64,000 bases of DNA from Streptomyces sp. NRRL S-31 (GCF_000718775.1 NZ_JOCB01000004.1:62001-126000), one strand, 5' to 3'. Positions 29,161 to 38,105 are shown, numbered from the stretch's first letter. Notes: generated from the sequence alone by a model not told the origin. A program made the numbers and translations.

Positions 29161-29706
29161 TCAGATCCCGTCGCCTCTCGCCCGGCGATGCAGGAGCCAG
29201 GTACCGCCCGCGGCGGCGACGGCCAGCGCCGCCACACCCGCCGCGGTCTGCACGGGGTCGGGGCCCAGTCCGCCGCCGACCCCCGTCTTCACACTGCCCC
29301 GCGGCTGCACCTGTCCGTGCGCCGCGGCCAGGGCCACCACCAGGTCGCCCGTCACCTGCCGGTCCCCCTCGGCGCACCGGGCGACGATCTCGTACGTCCC
29401 CGGCTGCGCGCTCGGCGGCACCCGGAACCGGCCGATCACCTCGCCCTCGTGGGTGCTGGGCGCCAGCGGGAAGGTGCCCGCGCCGACCGCGCCCGCGTCC
29501 CCGGTCCCGGCGCCGGGGTCCCCGCACACGGCCGTGTTCACCGTGACCTGCCCGCCGGGGGTGACGGTGGACGGGTACACGTCCAGGCTGCCGCTCCCGG
29601 CGGCCCGGGGGTGGGCCGCCGGGCGGGTGGCGTCCACGGCGTGGGCGGGTGCCGCGGCGGCCACGGCGAGCGCGGTACCGGCCAGGAGACGGGCAGTGCG
29701 TCGCAT
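29161..29706 (-). CDS. Secreted, C-terminally anchored protein paired with the sortase
   Basis: A 181-aa exported protein. A signal peptide ([19 protein letters not shown]) is followed by an Ig-like beta domain (SLDVYPSTVTPGGQVTVNTA ... GTYEIVARCAEGDRQVTGDL) with two cysteines, a TM helix (TAAGVAALAVAAAGGTWLL) and a basic tail (HRRARGDGI). This resembles a sortase substrate tail, but no LPxTG-type motif precedes the helix; the nearest sequence is VKTGVGGGLGPDP. The adjacent sortase is the natural partner, by position only. Confidence 0.78.
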   Translation of the reverse strand: MRRTARLLAGTALAVAAAAPAHAVDATRPAAHPRAAGSGSLDVYPSTVTPGGQVTVNTAVCGDPGAGTGDAGAVGAGTFPLAPSTHEGEVIGRFRVPPSAQPGTYEIVARCAEGDRQVTGDLVVALAAAHGQVQPRGSVKTGVGGGLGPDPVQTAAGVAALAVAAAGGTWLLHRRARGDGI

Positions 29707-29782
29707 GGTGCTCCCCAGAGCTTGTCCGACTCGTCCAGGGGCGCGCCCCTGCCCTTTCGAGGAAAGTGGCTCCGCGGCCGGT

Positions 29783-29812
29783 CCGCTTCCTGAGGGAGCG
29801 TCAGGAATGCGG
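29783..29812. promoter_or_regulatory. Inverted repeat upstream of the sortase/secreted-protein pair
   Basis: CCGC-TTCCTGA (29783-29793) and TCAGGAA-T-GCGG (29801-29812) form an 11-bp near-perfect dyad with a 7-nt centre, about 80 bp before ATG 29706. The copies of CGGTGAACGGGTG at 29810 and 29939 flank the region. Possible operator. Confidence 0.4.
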
Positions 29813-29968
29813 TGAACGGGTGTCGGACCCGCCACCCGAACGGGCTAGCCCGTCCCGCGTTCCGGCAGGTCACGGGCGGGGGCGCGGGCACCGGGAGACA
29901 GTGGTGCGAAGAGCACACGAATGGCGCGGCGGGCGGCGGTGAACGGGTGACGGAGGGTCAGCGCACCC

Positions 29969-30000
29969 GGGGGCCGGTGCCCGCACGGACACCGGCCCCC
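29969..30000 (-). terminator. Terminator of the M4 metalloprotease gene
   Basis: GGGGGCCGGTG (29969-29979) pairs perfectly with CACCGGCCCCC (29990-30000); 11-bp stem, 10-nt loop, 18 bp past the protease stop. Confidence 0.8.
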
Positions 30001-30018
30001 GACGCGTTCACCGCGGAC

Positions 30019-31668
30019 TCAGGCGACGTTGACCGCGCTCCAGGCCGCCGCCACGGCGTTGTACTCCGCGCTGCCGGCGCCGTAGAGGTCCCGCGCCGCA
30101 CTGAGGGTCGCCGTCCGGGCGCCCTTGTAGTTCGTCGAGGACGTCATGTAGACCGTCAGCGCCCGGTACCAGATCTTGCCGACCTTGTCCCGGCCGATGC
30201 CGGTGACGGTGGCGCCGTTGGAGGTCGGCGAGTCGTAGCCGACGCCGTTGATGGTCTTGGCGCCGCTGCCCTCGGCGAGCAGGTAGGCGAAGTGGTTGGC
30301 GACGCCGGAGGAGTAGTGGACGTCGAGGTTGCCGACCGACGAGCTCCAGTAGTCCGCCGAGCTGCCGTCCTTGGACGGCTTGTCCATGAAGCGCAGGGCC
30401 GCCTTGCCGAAGCCGGGCTTCACGATCTCCTCGCCGATCAGGTAGTCACCGGTGTCGGAGGAGTTGTTCGCGTACCACTCGACCATCGTGCCGAGGATGT
30501 CGGAGGTGGCCTCGTTCAGCCCGCCGGACTCCCCGGAGTAGGTCAGCGCGGCCGTCTTGGACGTCACGCCGTGGGACATCTCGTGCCCGGCCACGTCGAG
30601 GGCGACCAGCGGTCCGAAGGTGGTGCCGTCGCCGTCGCCGTACGTCATGCAGAAGCAGCTGTCGTCCCAGAAGGCGTTGTTGTAGTTGCTGCCGTAGTGG
30701 ACGCGGTTGTACGAGCCCTTGCCGTCCCCGGCGATGCCGTTGCGGCCGTGGATGTTCTTGTAGTAGTCCCAGGTCTCGTCGGTGCCGTACTGGGCGTCGA
30801 CGGCGGCCGAGGCGCGGTCGGCGGTGGTACCCGTGCCCCAGTGGTTGTCGGCGTCCGTGAACAGGGTCGCGGGGGCCCGGCTGAAGCAGATGCCGAAGAT
30901 GCACAGGTCGGTCTTGTTCTCCGCGTCCCCGGTGTAGGTGTTGCCCCGGGTCGGGTCCTTGAGCTGGTACGACGACCCGGACTGGGTGGTCTCCAGGGCG
31001 ACGGTGCCGCTGTAGAGCGACGAGCCGTCGCCGGCGGCGGTCTCGATGCTGTCCCAGGCGTCGATCCGCGCGCCGGTGCGCGCGTCGCTCAGCACGGTCC
31101 GGGCGACGGGGTTGCCGAGCGAGTCCAGGCCGACGGCGTTGGTGCGCCAGGCCAGTTTCGGGCTGCCGTGCAGGGCGTCGACCACCAACTCCGGCTTGGC
31201 CTTGGCCTGCTTCAGCCGCGTGCCGGGGTGGGCCGCGCGCAGGGCGCTCACCGCGCGGCCGGCCGCCTTGGGGCCGGAGACCGCGGGGGTGACGGTGGGC
31301 ACCGAGATGTGCTGCCGGGTGGCGCGGTCGGCGCCGCGGTAGGCGCCGCCGCGGGCCAGGTGGACGACGAAGTCGCCGCCGAGGACCGGCAGTCCGCGGT
31401 AGGTGCGGTCGTAGCGGACGTGCTGGGTGCCGTCCCGGTCCACGATCACGTCCCGGACGCCGGTGGCCTGCGGGGCGGTGAGGTCCAGGCTCGCCGCGTG
31501 GGCCAGGAGGGCCGAGGCCGCGTGCTCGATCGCGGTGGCCCGGGTGGGTCTGCCGTCGGCGTGGGCGGCGGGGGAGAGGCTGACGGCCAGCAGGGCCGCG
31601 GTGGCGACGGCGACACCGGCGGTGGCTGTGCGACGGGTTCCTCGGACGTGCTGCCGTATCCGGCTCAT
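30019..31668 (-). CDS. Secreted M4 (thermolysin-like) neutral metalloprotease
   Basis: A 549-aa pre-pro-enzyme. Signal peptide to about residue 33 (SLSPAAHA), then an FTP/PepSY propeptide (to about residue 210), then the M4 catalytic domain. Zinc site: HEMSH at 362-366 and Glu386 in GGLNEATSD, the 24-residue spacing of thermolysin. The C-terminal helical domain with GVANHFAYLL and IWYRAL completes the substrate cleft. ATG 31668 has a GAGGAGA ribosome binding site. A 14-bp palindrome about 70 bp upstream may be its operator. Confidence 0.94.
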   Translation of the reverse strand: MSRIRQHVRGTRRTATAGVAVATAALLAVSLSPAAHADGRPTRATAIEHAASALLAHAASLDLTAPQATGVRDVIVDRDGTQHVRYDRTYRGLPVLGGDFVVHLARGGAYRGADRATRQHISVPTVTPAVSGPKAAGRAVSALRAAHPGTRLKQAKAKPELVVDALHGSPKLAWRTNAVGLDSLGNPVARTVLSDARTGARIDAWDSIETAAGDGSSLYSGTVALETTQSGSSYQLKDPTRGNTYTGDAENKTDLCIFGICFSRAPATLFTDADNHWGTGTTADRASAAVDAQYGTDETWDYYKNIHGRNGIAGDGKGSYNRVHYGSNYNNAFWDDSCFCMTYGDGDGTTFGPLVALDVAGHEMSHGVTSKTAALTYSGESGGLNEATSDILGTMVEWYANNSSDTGDYLIGEEIVKPGFGKAALRFMDKPSKDGSSADYWSSSVGNLDVHYSSGVANHFAYLLAEGSGAKTINGVGYDSPTSNGATVTGIGRDKVGKIWYRALTVYMTSSTNYKGARTATLSAARDLYGAGSAEYNAVAAAWSAVNVA

Positions 31669-31734
31669 CTGTCTCCTCGGGAAGGCGCCAGGCAGGCGTG
31701 GGGGTGGCGCTGATGTCACCGAGATTTAAGTGGC

Positions 31735-31748
31735 CATGACATGTCATG
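31735..31748. promoter_or_regulatory. 14-bp perfect palindrome CATGACATGTCATG
   Basis: Perfect dyad in a locally AT-rich stretch (31725-31765) 67 bp upstream of the metalloprotease start and downstream of the acetyltransferase stop. A repressor or activator site is likely. Confidence 0.55.
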
Positions 31749-31839
31749 TCCATAGGCTGTTCAAGGAGATGTGCGGGGGAACCGGTGTGGCCGGCCGCAC
31801 CGGACCGGCACCGGCGGCGCCCGGGTCCCCGCCGCCGGC

Positions 31840-32670
31840 TCAGCCCAGCAGGGCCGTCCCCCCGGGCACCTCGACACCGAACTCCTCCGCCACCACGCGC
31901 CGCGCCTCGGCCTCGTCCGTCAGCGTCCGCCGGGTCACCGTGCCGTCGGCGAGCGTCTCGGTCAGCAGGCCGCCGTCCAGCGAGAGATGACGGCCGGCGA
32001 AGGTCCGCTGGAGGTAGGCGCGACGGGTGAACGGGGACCGCGGGCTGGTCCCGACGTACCAGTTGAACACCTCGAAGTCCACGGCGGCGAACGGCTCTTG
32101 GGTGAACGCGTACTGGCCGGCCCACCGGCCGGTCCCCGGGTCGTACGTCTGCAACTCGCACAGCTCCAGCGGTCCGTCGTGCGGCAGCCGTACCAGCCGG
32201 TGCCGGCGTCCGGCGCCCTCGGACTCGGTGCCGGTCACCAGCGGCACCGGCAGCAGCAGCGCCCCGGGCGCGCCGAACCCGACGTCCGCCAGGTACGGCC
32301 GCGGCTCGCCCGCCACCTCCACCCGGAGCATGGCGTGCGTACGCGGCCGGCTCTCCGGCGACCCGGCGCCCACCACCACCCGGCCGGCCAGCGGGGTCAC
32401 CCGGAAGCCGAGCGCCTCCAGCGCCAGCCGGAGCAGGGTGTTGTGCTCGTAGCAGTAGCCGCCGCGCCGGCCGTGCACCATCTTGGCCATCAGGTCGGCG
32501 GTCGCCAGGGAGGGGGCCGAGCCCCGCACCGCGTCCAGGTTCTCGAACGGCATCGACAGCGCGTGCGCGAGATGCACCTCCCACAGGGTGGCCAGGTCGG
32601 CCCGCGGCTCGCCCCGCCGGCCGATGCGGTCGAGATAGGCGCCGAGGTCGAAGTGAGCGGTGTCGGACAT
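31840..32670 (-). CDS. nat: Arylamine N-acetyltransferase
   Basis: A 276-aa acetyl-CoA-dependent transferase. The catalytic triad is complete: Cys73 (RRGGYCYEHN), His112 (PRTHAML) and Asp129 (LADVGFG). Length and three-domain layout match bacterial NAT. It starts 10 bp after the nitrate reductase stop on the same strand, so it is probably co-transcribed; the functional link is unclear. Substrate may be an arylamine xenobiotic or a biosynthetic aromatic amine. Confidence 0.94.
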   Translation of the reverse strand: MSDTAHFDLGAYLDRIGRRGEPRADLATLWEVHLAHALSMPFENLDAVRGSAPSLATADLMAKMVHGRRGGYCYEHNTLLRLALEALGFRVTPLAGRVVVGAGSPESRPRTHAMLRVEVAGEPRPYLADVGFGAPGALLLPVPLVTGTESEGAGRRHRLVRLPHDGPLELCELQTYDPGTGRWAGQYAFTQEPFAAVDFEVFNWYVGTSPRSPFTRRAYLQRTFAGRHLSLDGGLLTETLADGTVTRRTLTDEAEARRVVAEEFGVEVPGGTALLG

Positions 32671-32680
32671 GCGTCCGAAC

Positions 32681-34864
32681 CTACGCGAGCCGGCCCGCGC
32701 CCGCCGGGTCCCGGGGACCGAGACCTCCCGGGCCCAGTACCTCCAGCCGTACCGCGCACGACTTGAACTCCGGCATCCGGGACGTCGGGTCCAGCGCCGG
32801 GTTGGTGAGCGTGTTGGCGCGGCCCTCGCCCGGCCAGTGGAAGGGCATGAAGACGGTGTCCGGACGGATCGCCCCGGTGATCCGCGCCGGCGCCACCGCC
32901 CGGCCGCGCCGGGAGACCACCGCCACCCGATCGCCGTCGGCCGCCCCCAGCCGGGCCGCGAGCCGGGGATGCAGCTCCACGAACGGACCCGGCGCCGCCG
33001 CGTTCAGCTCCGCCACGCGCCGGGTCTGCGCCCCCGACTGGTACTGGGACACCACCCGGCCGGTGGTCAGCAGCAGCGGGTAGTCGGTGTCCGGCTCCTC
33101 GGCGGTCGCCCGGTGCGTGACGGGCACGAACCGGGCCCGGCCGTCGGCGGTGGCGAACCGGTCCAGGAAGAGACGGGGCGTGCCCTCGCCCGCGCCCGCC
33201 GCCCGCGGCCGTTCCCCCCGCCCGTCCGCGGCCCCCTCCCCGGCACCCTCCCCGGCCGGGTCCTCCGGGCACGGCCAGAAGACGCCGTCCCCCTCGGCCA
33301 GCCGGCGGTAGGTGATGCCGGAGTAGTCGGCCGGACCGCCCGCGCTGGCCCGGCGCAGTTCCTCGAAGACCTCCTCCGGGTCGGCCGGGAAGCCCGTCCG
33401 CACACCGAGCCGGCGGGCCAGCCCGCGCAGGACGTGCAGGTCGCTGCGGACGCCGGGCGGCGGGTCGACCGCCCGGCGGCGCAGCAGCACGCGCCCCTCC
33501 AGGCTGGTCGTGGTGCCCGTCTCCTCCGCCCACTGGGTCACCGGCAGCACCACGTCCGCCAGCCGCGCCGTCTCGGACAGCACGACATCGGCCACGGCCA
33601 GGAAGTCCAGCGACCGCAGCCGCTCCTCGACGTGGGCGGCGCGGGGAGCGGACACCACCGGGTTGGAGCCCATCAGCAGCAGCGCCCGCACATCGGTGCC
33701 GAGCGCGTCGAGCAGCTCGTACGCGCTGCGCCCGGGGCCGGGCAGGCTGTCCGGGGGCACGCCCCACACCCCGGCCACGTGCCGCCGCGCCGCCGGGTCG
33801 TCCAGCCTGCGGTAGCCGGGCAGCTGGTCGGCCTTCTGGCCGTGCTCGCGCCCGCCCTGCCCGTTGCCCTGCCCGGTCAGACAGCCGTATCCGGACAGCG
33901 GACGGCCCGCGCGGCCGGTGGCGAGGCAGAGGTTGATCCACGCGCTCACCGTGTCCGTGCCCTTGGACTGCTGTTCCGGCCCGCGCGCGGTGAGCACCAT
34001 CGCGGCCCGGGGCGCGCAGAACATCCGTACGGCAGCGCGCAGTTCGGGCACGGACACGCCCGTGATCCGCTCCACCTGCTCCGGCCAGTGCGCCATCGCC
34101 GCCGCCCGGGCCTCCGTCCAGCCGGTCGTCCGCTCCCGGATGTACTCCTCGTCCGTCCGCCCCTCGGCCACCACCAGGTGCAGCAGACCGAGGGCCAGGG
34201 CGAGATCGGTGCCGGGGCGGGGCGCCAGGTGCAGGTCGGCCTGCTCGGCGGTGCGGGTGCGGCGCGGGTCCACGACGATCAGCGTGCCGCCGTTCTCCCG
34301 CAGCTCGGAGAAGTAGCGCAGGAACGGCGGCATGGTCTCGGCCGGATTCGACCCGACCAGGATCACGCACCCGGTCCGCGGGATGTCCTCCAGCGGGAAC
34401 GGCAGTCCCCGGTCGAGCCCGAACGCCCTGGTGCCCGCCGCCGCGGCCGACGACATGCAGAACCTGCCGTTGTAGTCGATCTGCGAGGTGCCCAGCACCA
34501 CCCGCGCGAACTTCCCCAGCGCGTACGCCTTCTCGTTGGTCAGCCCGCCGCCGCCGAACACCCCGAGCGCGTCGGGGCCGTACCGCCGCCGCACCGCCCC
34601 GAGCCGCGCGGCGATCCGGTCCAGCGCCTCGTCCCAGCCCGCCTCCACCAGCCGCCCGCCCTCCCGGACCAGCGGCGCGGTCAGCCGTACCGCCGGTGAC
34701 AGCACCCGGGCCGCGGTGCGGCCCTTGCCGCACAGCGCGCCCCGGTTGACCGGGAAGTCCGGGCGCTCGGCGACCTCGACACCCCCCTGGGGCAGGGGCA
34801 CGACGTTCATCCCGCACTGCAAGGCGCAGTACGGGCAGTGGGTGGGCGTCGGGGTCTTCTCCAT
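32681..34864 (-). CDS. nasA: Assimilatory nitrate reductase catalytic subunit (molybdopterin)
   Basis: A 727-aa cytoplasmic bis-MGD enzyme reducing nitrate to nitrite. N-terminal [4Fe-4S] ligands Cys10, Cys13, Cys17 and Cys45 (CPYCALQC; ALCGKG), molybdenum ligand Cys136 in YNGRFCMSS, and pterin-binding motifs GSNPAETMP, GQGNGQGGREHG and MGSNPVVSAP. The C-terminal MopB domain ends PTSRMPEFKSC. There is no Tat signal and no BFD domain, as in NarB/NasC forms. It lacks its own reductase module, so the NirB-like FAD protein at 26344-27561 is a candidate donor. An inserted Gly/Ala/Glu-rich loop (about residues 528-558) is not conserved. Confidence 0.93.
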   Translation of the reverse strand: MEKTPTPTHCPYCALQCGMNVVPLPQGGVEVAERPDFPVNRGALCGKGRTAARVLSPAVRLTAPLVREGGRLVEAGWDEALDRIAARLGAVRRRYGPDALGVFGGGGLTNEKAYALGKFARVVLGTSQIDYNGRFCMSSAAAAGTRAFGLDRGLPFPLEDIPRTGCVILVGSNPAETMPPFLRYFSELRENGGTLIVVDPRRTRTAEQADLHLAPRPGTDLALALGLLHLVVAEGRTDEEYIRERTTGWTEARAAAMAHWPEQVERITGVSVPELRAAVRMFCAPRAAMVLTARGPEQQSKGTDTVSAWINLCLATGRAGRPLSGYGCLTGQGNGQGGREHGQKADQLPGYRRLDDPAARRHVAGVWGVPPDSLPGPGRSAYELLDALGTDVRALLLMGSNPVVSAPRAAHVEERLRSLDFLAVADVVLSETARLADVVLPVTQWAEETGTTTSLEGRVLLRRRAVDPPPGVRSDLHVLRGLARRLGVRTGFPADPEEVFEELRRASAGGPADYSGITYRRLAEGDGVFWPCPEDPAGEGAGEGAADGRGERPRAAGAGEGTPRLFLDRFATADGRARFVPVTHRATAEEPDTDYPLLLTTGRVVSQYQSGAQTRRVAELNAAAPGPFVELHPRLAARLGAADGDRVAVVSRRGRAVAPARITGAIRPDTVFMPFHWPGEGRANTLTNPALDPTSRMPEFKSCAVRLEVLGPGGLGPRDPAGAGRLA

Positions 34865-34886
34865 GCCGCCAGCCTGCGCCGGGCGT

Positions 34887-34914
34887 GTTACGGCGCCCGA
34901 CCGCGTCCGGTTAC
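34887..34914 (-). promoter_or_regulatory. Weak GlnR-like site before the nitrate reductase gene
   Basis: GTTAC at 34887-34891 and again at 34910-34914 (GTAAC on the minus strand), 23 bp start to start against 22 in the GlnR consensus; the intervening b-site is poor. Supported mainly by the gene it precedes. Confidence 0.35.
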
Positions 34915-35014
34915 ACGCCCGGCACGGCCGCCTCCCCGCCGGCCCGGCGGCGGCGTGAGGCCGGCCGAGGCGCCAAGGCCGCGGACCGTCCGGAGCCGTC
35001 CGGGGGAGGGGCTC

Positions 35015-36481
35015 CTACTGCCGGTTCAGGGAGCGGGTGACGCCCGCCGCGATCGTGGTGGCCAGCACCCAGCCGGTCGCGATCAGCAGGTACGACAGCC
35101 ACTGGTACCAGCCGCGCGGCGCGAACGCGCTCCCCTGGCCGAAGTCGACGACCGGCAGCAGCAGGTCGAGGGCGTAGACGAACGGGTTGAACACCGGCGC
35201 CTCGGCGGGCTTGAGCGCGGGCGGACGGTGCAGGGCGAAGGCGAGCGTGCCGGTGCACAGCAGCAACAGCAGCCAGCCCGCGGCCCGCAGCGGGCGGAAC
35301 CCGTAGCCGACGGCCGCGTCCTGGAGCCAGCCCCACAGCCGGGCGTACGGCGGCAGGGTACGGCGGTGGCGGCGGAGCCTGGCAAGCTGGACGGTGCGCG
35401 CGGCGGCGTCGTCCCCGACCGTGCGGTAGGCGGTGGCCAACTGCTCGTAGGGCTGCGGGAGGTAGCCGTCCTGCTCGCGCTCCAGCAGCGGCAGACGCCG
35501 CTCGGCCGGGAGGTGCGGGGTGAGCACCCGGTAGCCGAGCCCGTCGATCCGGACCCGGTCCGGCCACACCTCGGGCGGCACGTGCAGCAGGTCGAGCTGG
35601 GCGCGGCGCAGATTGACCGTCCCCTCGACGGGCGCGGCGTCGCGCAGCCACAGCTCGCCGATCACCGCGCTGCTGGCGCGCAGGGCCGTCCCGCCCGGGT
35701 CGGACAGCCGGGCGTGGGCGAGGTTCAGCTGGCGGGGGACGCGGGCACCGGCCAGGTTCACCCGGCCCCGGGTGCGCAGCCGCATGGCGTGCACGTCGGT
35801 GCCGACCACCAGGACCTCGGCGTGCAGCACCGTCCGGCCCGGAGCGGTCAGCTCCGCGTCGTCGAGGTTCACCTGCCCCCGGACCACCGCCCCGTTCAGG
35901 TGGACCCGCCCGTGCGCGACCAGGCCCGGGGCCCACACATCCGTGCCCACCTCGGCGTGGTTGAGCTGGAGCACGGCCTCCCCGGGGTCCTCGCCGGGCT
36001 CGCCGAGCCGCGCGCCGTCGGCGAAGAACGCCGCCGACAGCTTCGCCCCCTGGAGCCGCACCGGCCCCGTGAACCGGCAGCCGGTCACGCGCACCACCCC
36101 TTCGGCGCGCAGGTTCCCGGCCGTCAGCCCCGGCAGCACCGAGCCGCTGAGGACCAGGGCGCCGATCCGCGCCCCGTACAGGTCGGGCGCCTCCGCGAAG
36201 TGGCACGAGCGCAGCCGGACGGGGTGGCCTACCGCGCCGTACTTGAGGTCCAGCCGCCCGGTGATCCGCGCGCCCGTCACCTTCAGACCGGCCGTCCGGC
36301 CGTCCCGCACCGGTCCGTCCAGCAGCAGGTCCCGCAGCACCTCGGCGCGGAGCGTGCGCTCCGGGCCCCACGAGGCGCCCCGCGCGGGGTCGTCGTCGCC
36401 CTGCCGGAAGTCCACCCCCTCGCCGAGCGGGAACGCCTCCCGCACCCGGCGCTCGGCGGGCGTCAGCTCCATCGGCTCCAT
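35015..36481 (-). CDS. Beta-helix-repeat membrane protein
   Basis: A 488-aa protein of unknown function, often annotated as a membrane-associated oxidoreductase without support. Residues about 45-330 consist of imperfect repeats around [A/G]-x-[L/V/I]-x-G-x-[L/V]-x-L (VTGARITGRLDLKYGAV, LNGAVVRGQVNLDDAELT, TRGRVNLAGARV), predicting a pentapeptide-like beta-helix. Two TM helices close the protein (AAGWLLLLLCTGTLAFAL; WLSYLLIATGWVLATTIAAG). It starts 2 bp after the stop of the upstream SanA-like gene, so the two form an operon. A second ATG at 36472 is possible. Confidence 0.72.
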   Translation of the reverse strand: MEPMELTPAERRVREAFPLGEGVDFRQGDDDPARGASWGPERTLRAEVLRDLLLDGPVRDGRTAGLKVTGARITGRLDLKYGAVGHPVRLRSCHFAEAPDLYGARIGALVLSGSVLPGLTAGNLRAEGVVRVTGCRFTGPVRLQGAKLSAAFFADGARLGEPGEDPGEAVLQLNHAEVGTDVWAPGLVAHGRVHLNGAVVRGQVNLDDAELTAPGRTVLHAEVLVVGTDVHAMRLRTRGRVNLAGARVPRQLNLAHARLSDPGGTALRASSAVIGELWLRDAAPVEGTVNLRRAQLDLLHVPPEVWPDRVRIDGLGYRVLTPHLPAERRLPLLEREQDGYLPQPYEQLATAYRTVGDDAAARTVQLARLRRHRRTLPPYARLWGWLQDAAVGYGFRPLRAAGWLLLLLCTGTLAFALHRPPALKPAEAPVFNPFVYALDLLLPVVDFGQGSAFAPRGWYQWLSYLLIATGWVLATTIAAGVTRSLNRQ

Positions 36482-36483
36482 GC

Positions 36484-37164
36484 TCAGTCCCGCGCTCGCG
36501 CCAGGGCCTCGCCCACCCCGGGCTCCCTCGGCCCGAGGAACCGGGGGTCGGGCCGGAACACCGCGTCCAGCGCCGCCTTGCCCGCCGCGAACACCTCGCG
36601 GGCGCCGCCGTAGTACCAGGTCACGTCGTGCACGGCGTCGACGCCGACGCCGTACGAGTCCACCCCCGCGGCCTCGCACAGCGCCACCGCCCGCCGGATG
36701 TGGAAGCCCTGGCTGATCAGCACCGCCCGGTCCACGCCGAAGATCTTCCGGGCCCGGACGCAGGAGTCCCAGGTGTCGAACCCGGCGTAGTCGCCGACGA
36801 TGCGCGCGTCCGGCACGCCGTGCTCGGTGAGGTAGGCGCGCATGGCGTCGGGCTCGTCGTAGTCCTCGCGGCTGTTGTCCCCGGTGACCAGCACGACCTC
36901 GATCCGCCCGGCCCGGTACAGCTCGGCCGCCGCGTCCAGCCGGTGCGCCAGGTACGGCGACGGCTCCCCGTGCCACAGCCCCGCCCCGAACACCACCGCC
37001 ACCTCGGCGCGCGGCACGTCCGCCACCGTCCGCAGCCGGTCCGCCGTGGACACGTACAGCCACGTCACCGGTGTCAGCGCCAGCACGCACCCGGCCATCA
37101 CGGCCTGCACCAGCCGCCGCTGCCCGGTACGCGTGCGCGGCAGCCGTGGTCGACGCGCCTTCAT
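36484..37164 (-). CDS. SanA/YdcF-like DUF218 membrane protein
   Basis: A 226-aa protein with one N-terminal TM helix ([20 protein letters not shown]) and an extracytoplasmic DUF218 domain: [50 protein letters not shown]. SanA-type members affect envelope permeability and vancomycin sensitivity in E. coli. It precedes the beta-helix membrane protein by 2 bp. Confidence 0.88.
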   Translation of the reverse strand: MKARRPRLPRTRTGQRRLVQAVMAGCVLALTPVTWLYVSTADRLRTVADVPRAEVAVVFGAGLWHGEPSPYLAHRLDAAAELYRAGRIEVVLVTGDNSREDYDEPDAMRAYLTEHGVPDARIVGDYAGFDTWDSCVRARKIFGVDRAVLISQGFHIRRAVALCEAAGVDSYGVGVDAVHDVTWYYGGAREVFAAGKAALDAVFRPDPRFLGPREPGVGEALARARD

Positions 37165-37246
37165 CCGCCCCCCAGAGATCGCTTCCGGTCAAGGAGGACG
37201 CGGCCGGCCCCGATCCGGTTCGCCTCACAGCCCGCGCCCGCCCGCG

Positions 37247-37283
37247 GTGACCGGACGGAAAAGGCCCGTGACCACGCGGCAAC
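37247..37283 (+). promoter_or_regulatory. GlnR-box-like site before cbiX
   Basis: GTGAC-N6-GAAAA-N5-GTGAC-N6-GCAAC (37247-37283), two a/b pairs of the GlnR consensus with one spacer shortened by a base, 34 bp before the cbiX ATG. Confidence 0.5.
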
Positions 37284-37316
37284 GGGGGTGCAATCCGCGG
37301 CGGTCAGTATCGTGCC

Positions 37317-38105
37317 ATGACGGCCTCGATCCCACCCGGCCCCGGCGGCGGGCCCGCCTTCCCACCCGGCCGCCCGGCACCGCCCGCCCTGGTCCTGGTC
37401 GCCCACGGCAGCCGCGACCCCCGGGCGCTCACCACCGTACGGGCCCTGGCGGCACGGGTACGGCGGCTGCGCCCGGGCCTCGCCGTGCGCCTCGGCCACA
37501 TCGAGCTGAACGAGCCGCTGCTCCCCGCCACCCTGGCCGCCCTCGGCGACACGCCCGCCGTCCTGGTCCCGCTCCTCCTCGCCCGCGGCCACCACGTCAA
37601 GCGGGACATACCCGAGCTGGCCGCCGCCGCCCGCGTCCGCGCGCGCGTGGCCGCGCCGCTCGGACCGCACCCGCTGCTCGCCGAGGCCCTGCACGCCCGG
37701 CTGCTCGAGGCGGGCTGGCCTGCCGCCCTGGGGGACACCGGGCGCCGGTCGACCGCCGTGGTCCTCGCCGCGGCCGGCTCCCGCGACCCGGACTCGGCCG
37801 CCGACACCCGCCGCACGGCCCGCCTGCTGGCCGACCGCCTGGGCGTCCCCGTCGTCCCCGCGTACGCCTCGGCCGCGTCCCCGGCCGTCCCCACGGCCCT
37901 GCGCGCCCTGGCGGCCCGCGGCCGGCACCGGGTGGCCGTCGCGTCCTGCTTCACGGCGCCGGGCCGTTTCGCGGCCCAGTGCGCGGCCGGTTCCCCGTGG
38001 CTCGCGTCGGCACCACTGGGAGCGCACGAGGCGATGGCACGCCTGGTCCTCCACCGCTACGAACAGACACAACGGGCACGAGAGCCCCAACTGGCCTCGG
38101 CCTGA
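37317..38105 (+). CDS. cbiX: Sirohydrochlorin chelatase (CbiX-type)
   Basis: A 262-aa class II chelatase inserting iron (or cobalt) into sirohydrochlorin. The tandem-repeat fold is visible: [11 protein letters not shown] with active-site His30 in the first half, [10 protein letters not shown] with the second His pair, and [12 protein letters not shown] as the repeated motif in the second half. By position and the GlnR-like site it probably serves siroheme synthesis for NirB. A possible -10 hexamer CAGTAT ends exactly six bases before the ATG, suggesting a leaderless start. Confidence 0.88.
   Translation: MTASIPPGPGGGPAFPPGRPAPPALVLVAHGSRDPRALTTVRALAARVRRLRPGLAVRLGHIELNEPLLPATLAALGDTPAVLVPLLLARGHHVKRDIPELAAAARVRARVAAPLGPHPLLAEALHARLLEAGWPAALGDTGRRSTAVVLAAAGSRDPDSAADTRRTARLLADRLGVPVVPAYASAASPAVPTALRALAARGRHRVAVASCFTAPGRFAAQCAAGSPWLASAPLGAHEAMARLVLHRYEQTQRAREPQLASA

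Noticed and set aside
32681..34864. Formate dehydrogenase as the identity of the molybdopterin enzyme
   Set aside because: The metal ligand is Cys in NGRFC followed by MSS, and the gene sits among nitrite reductase and siroheme genes; nitrate reductase fits better. No selenocysteine codon is present.
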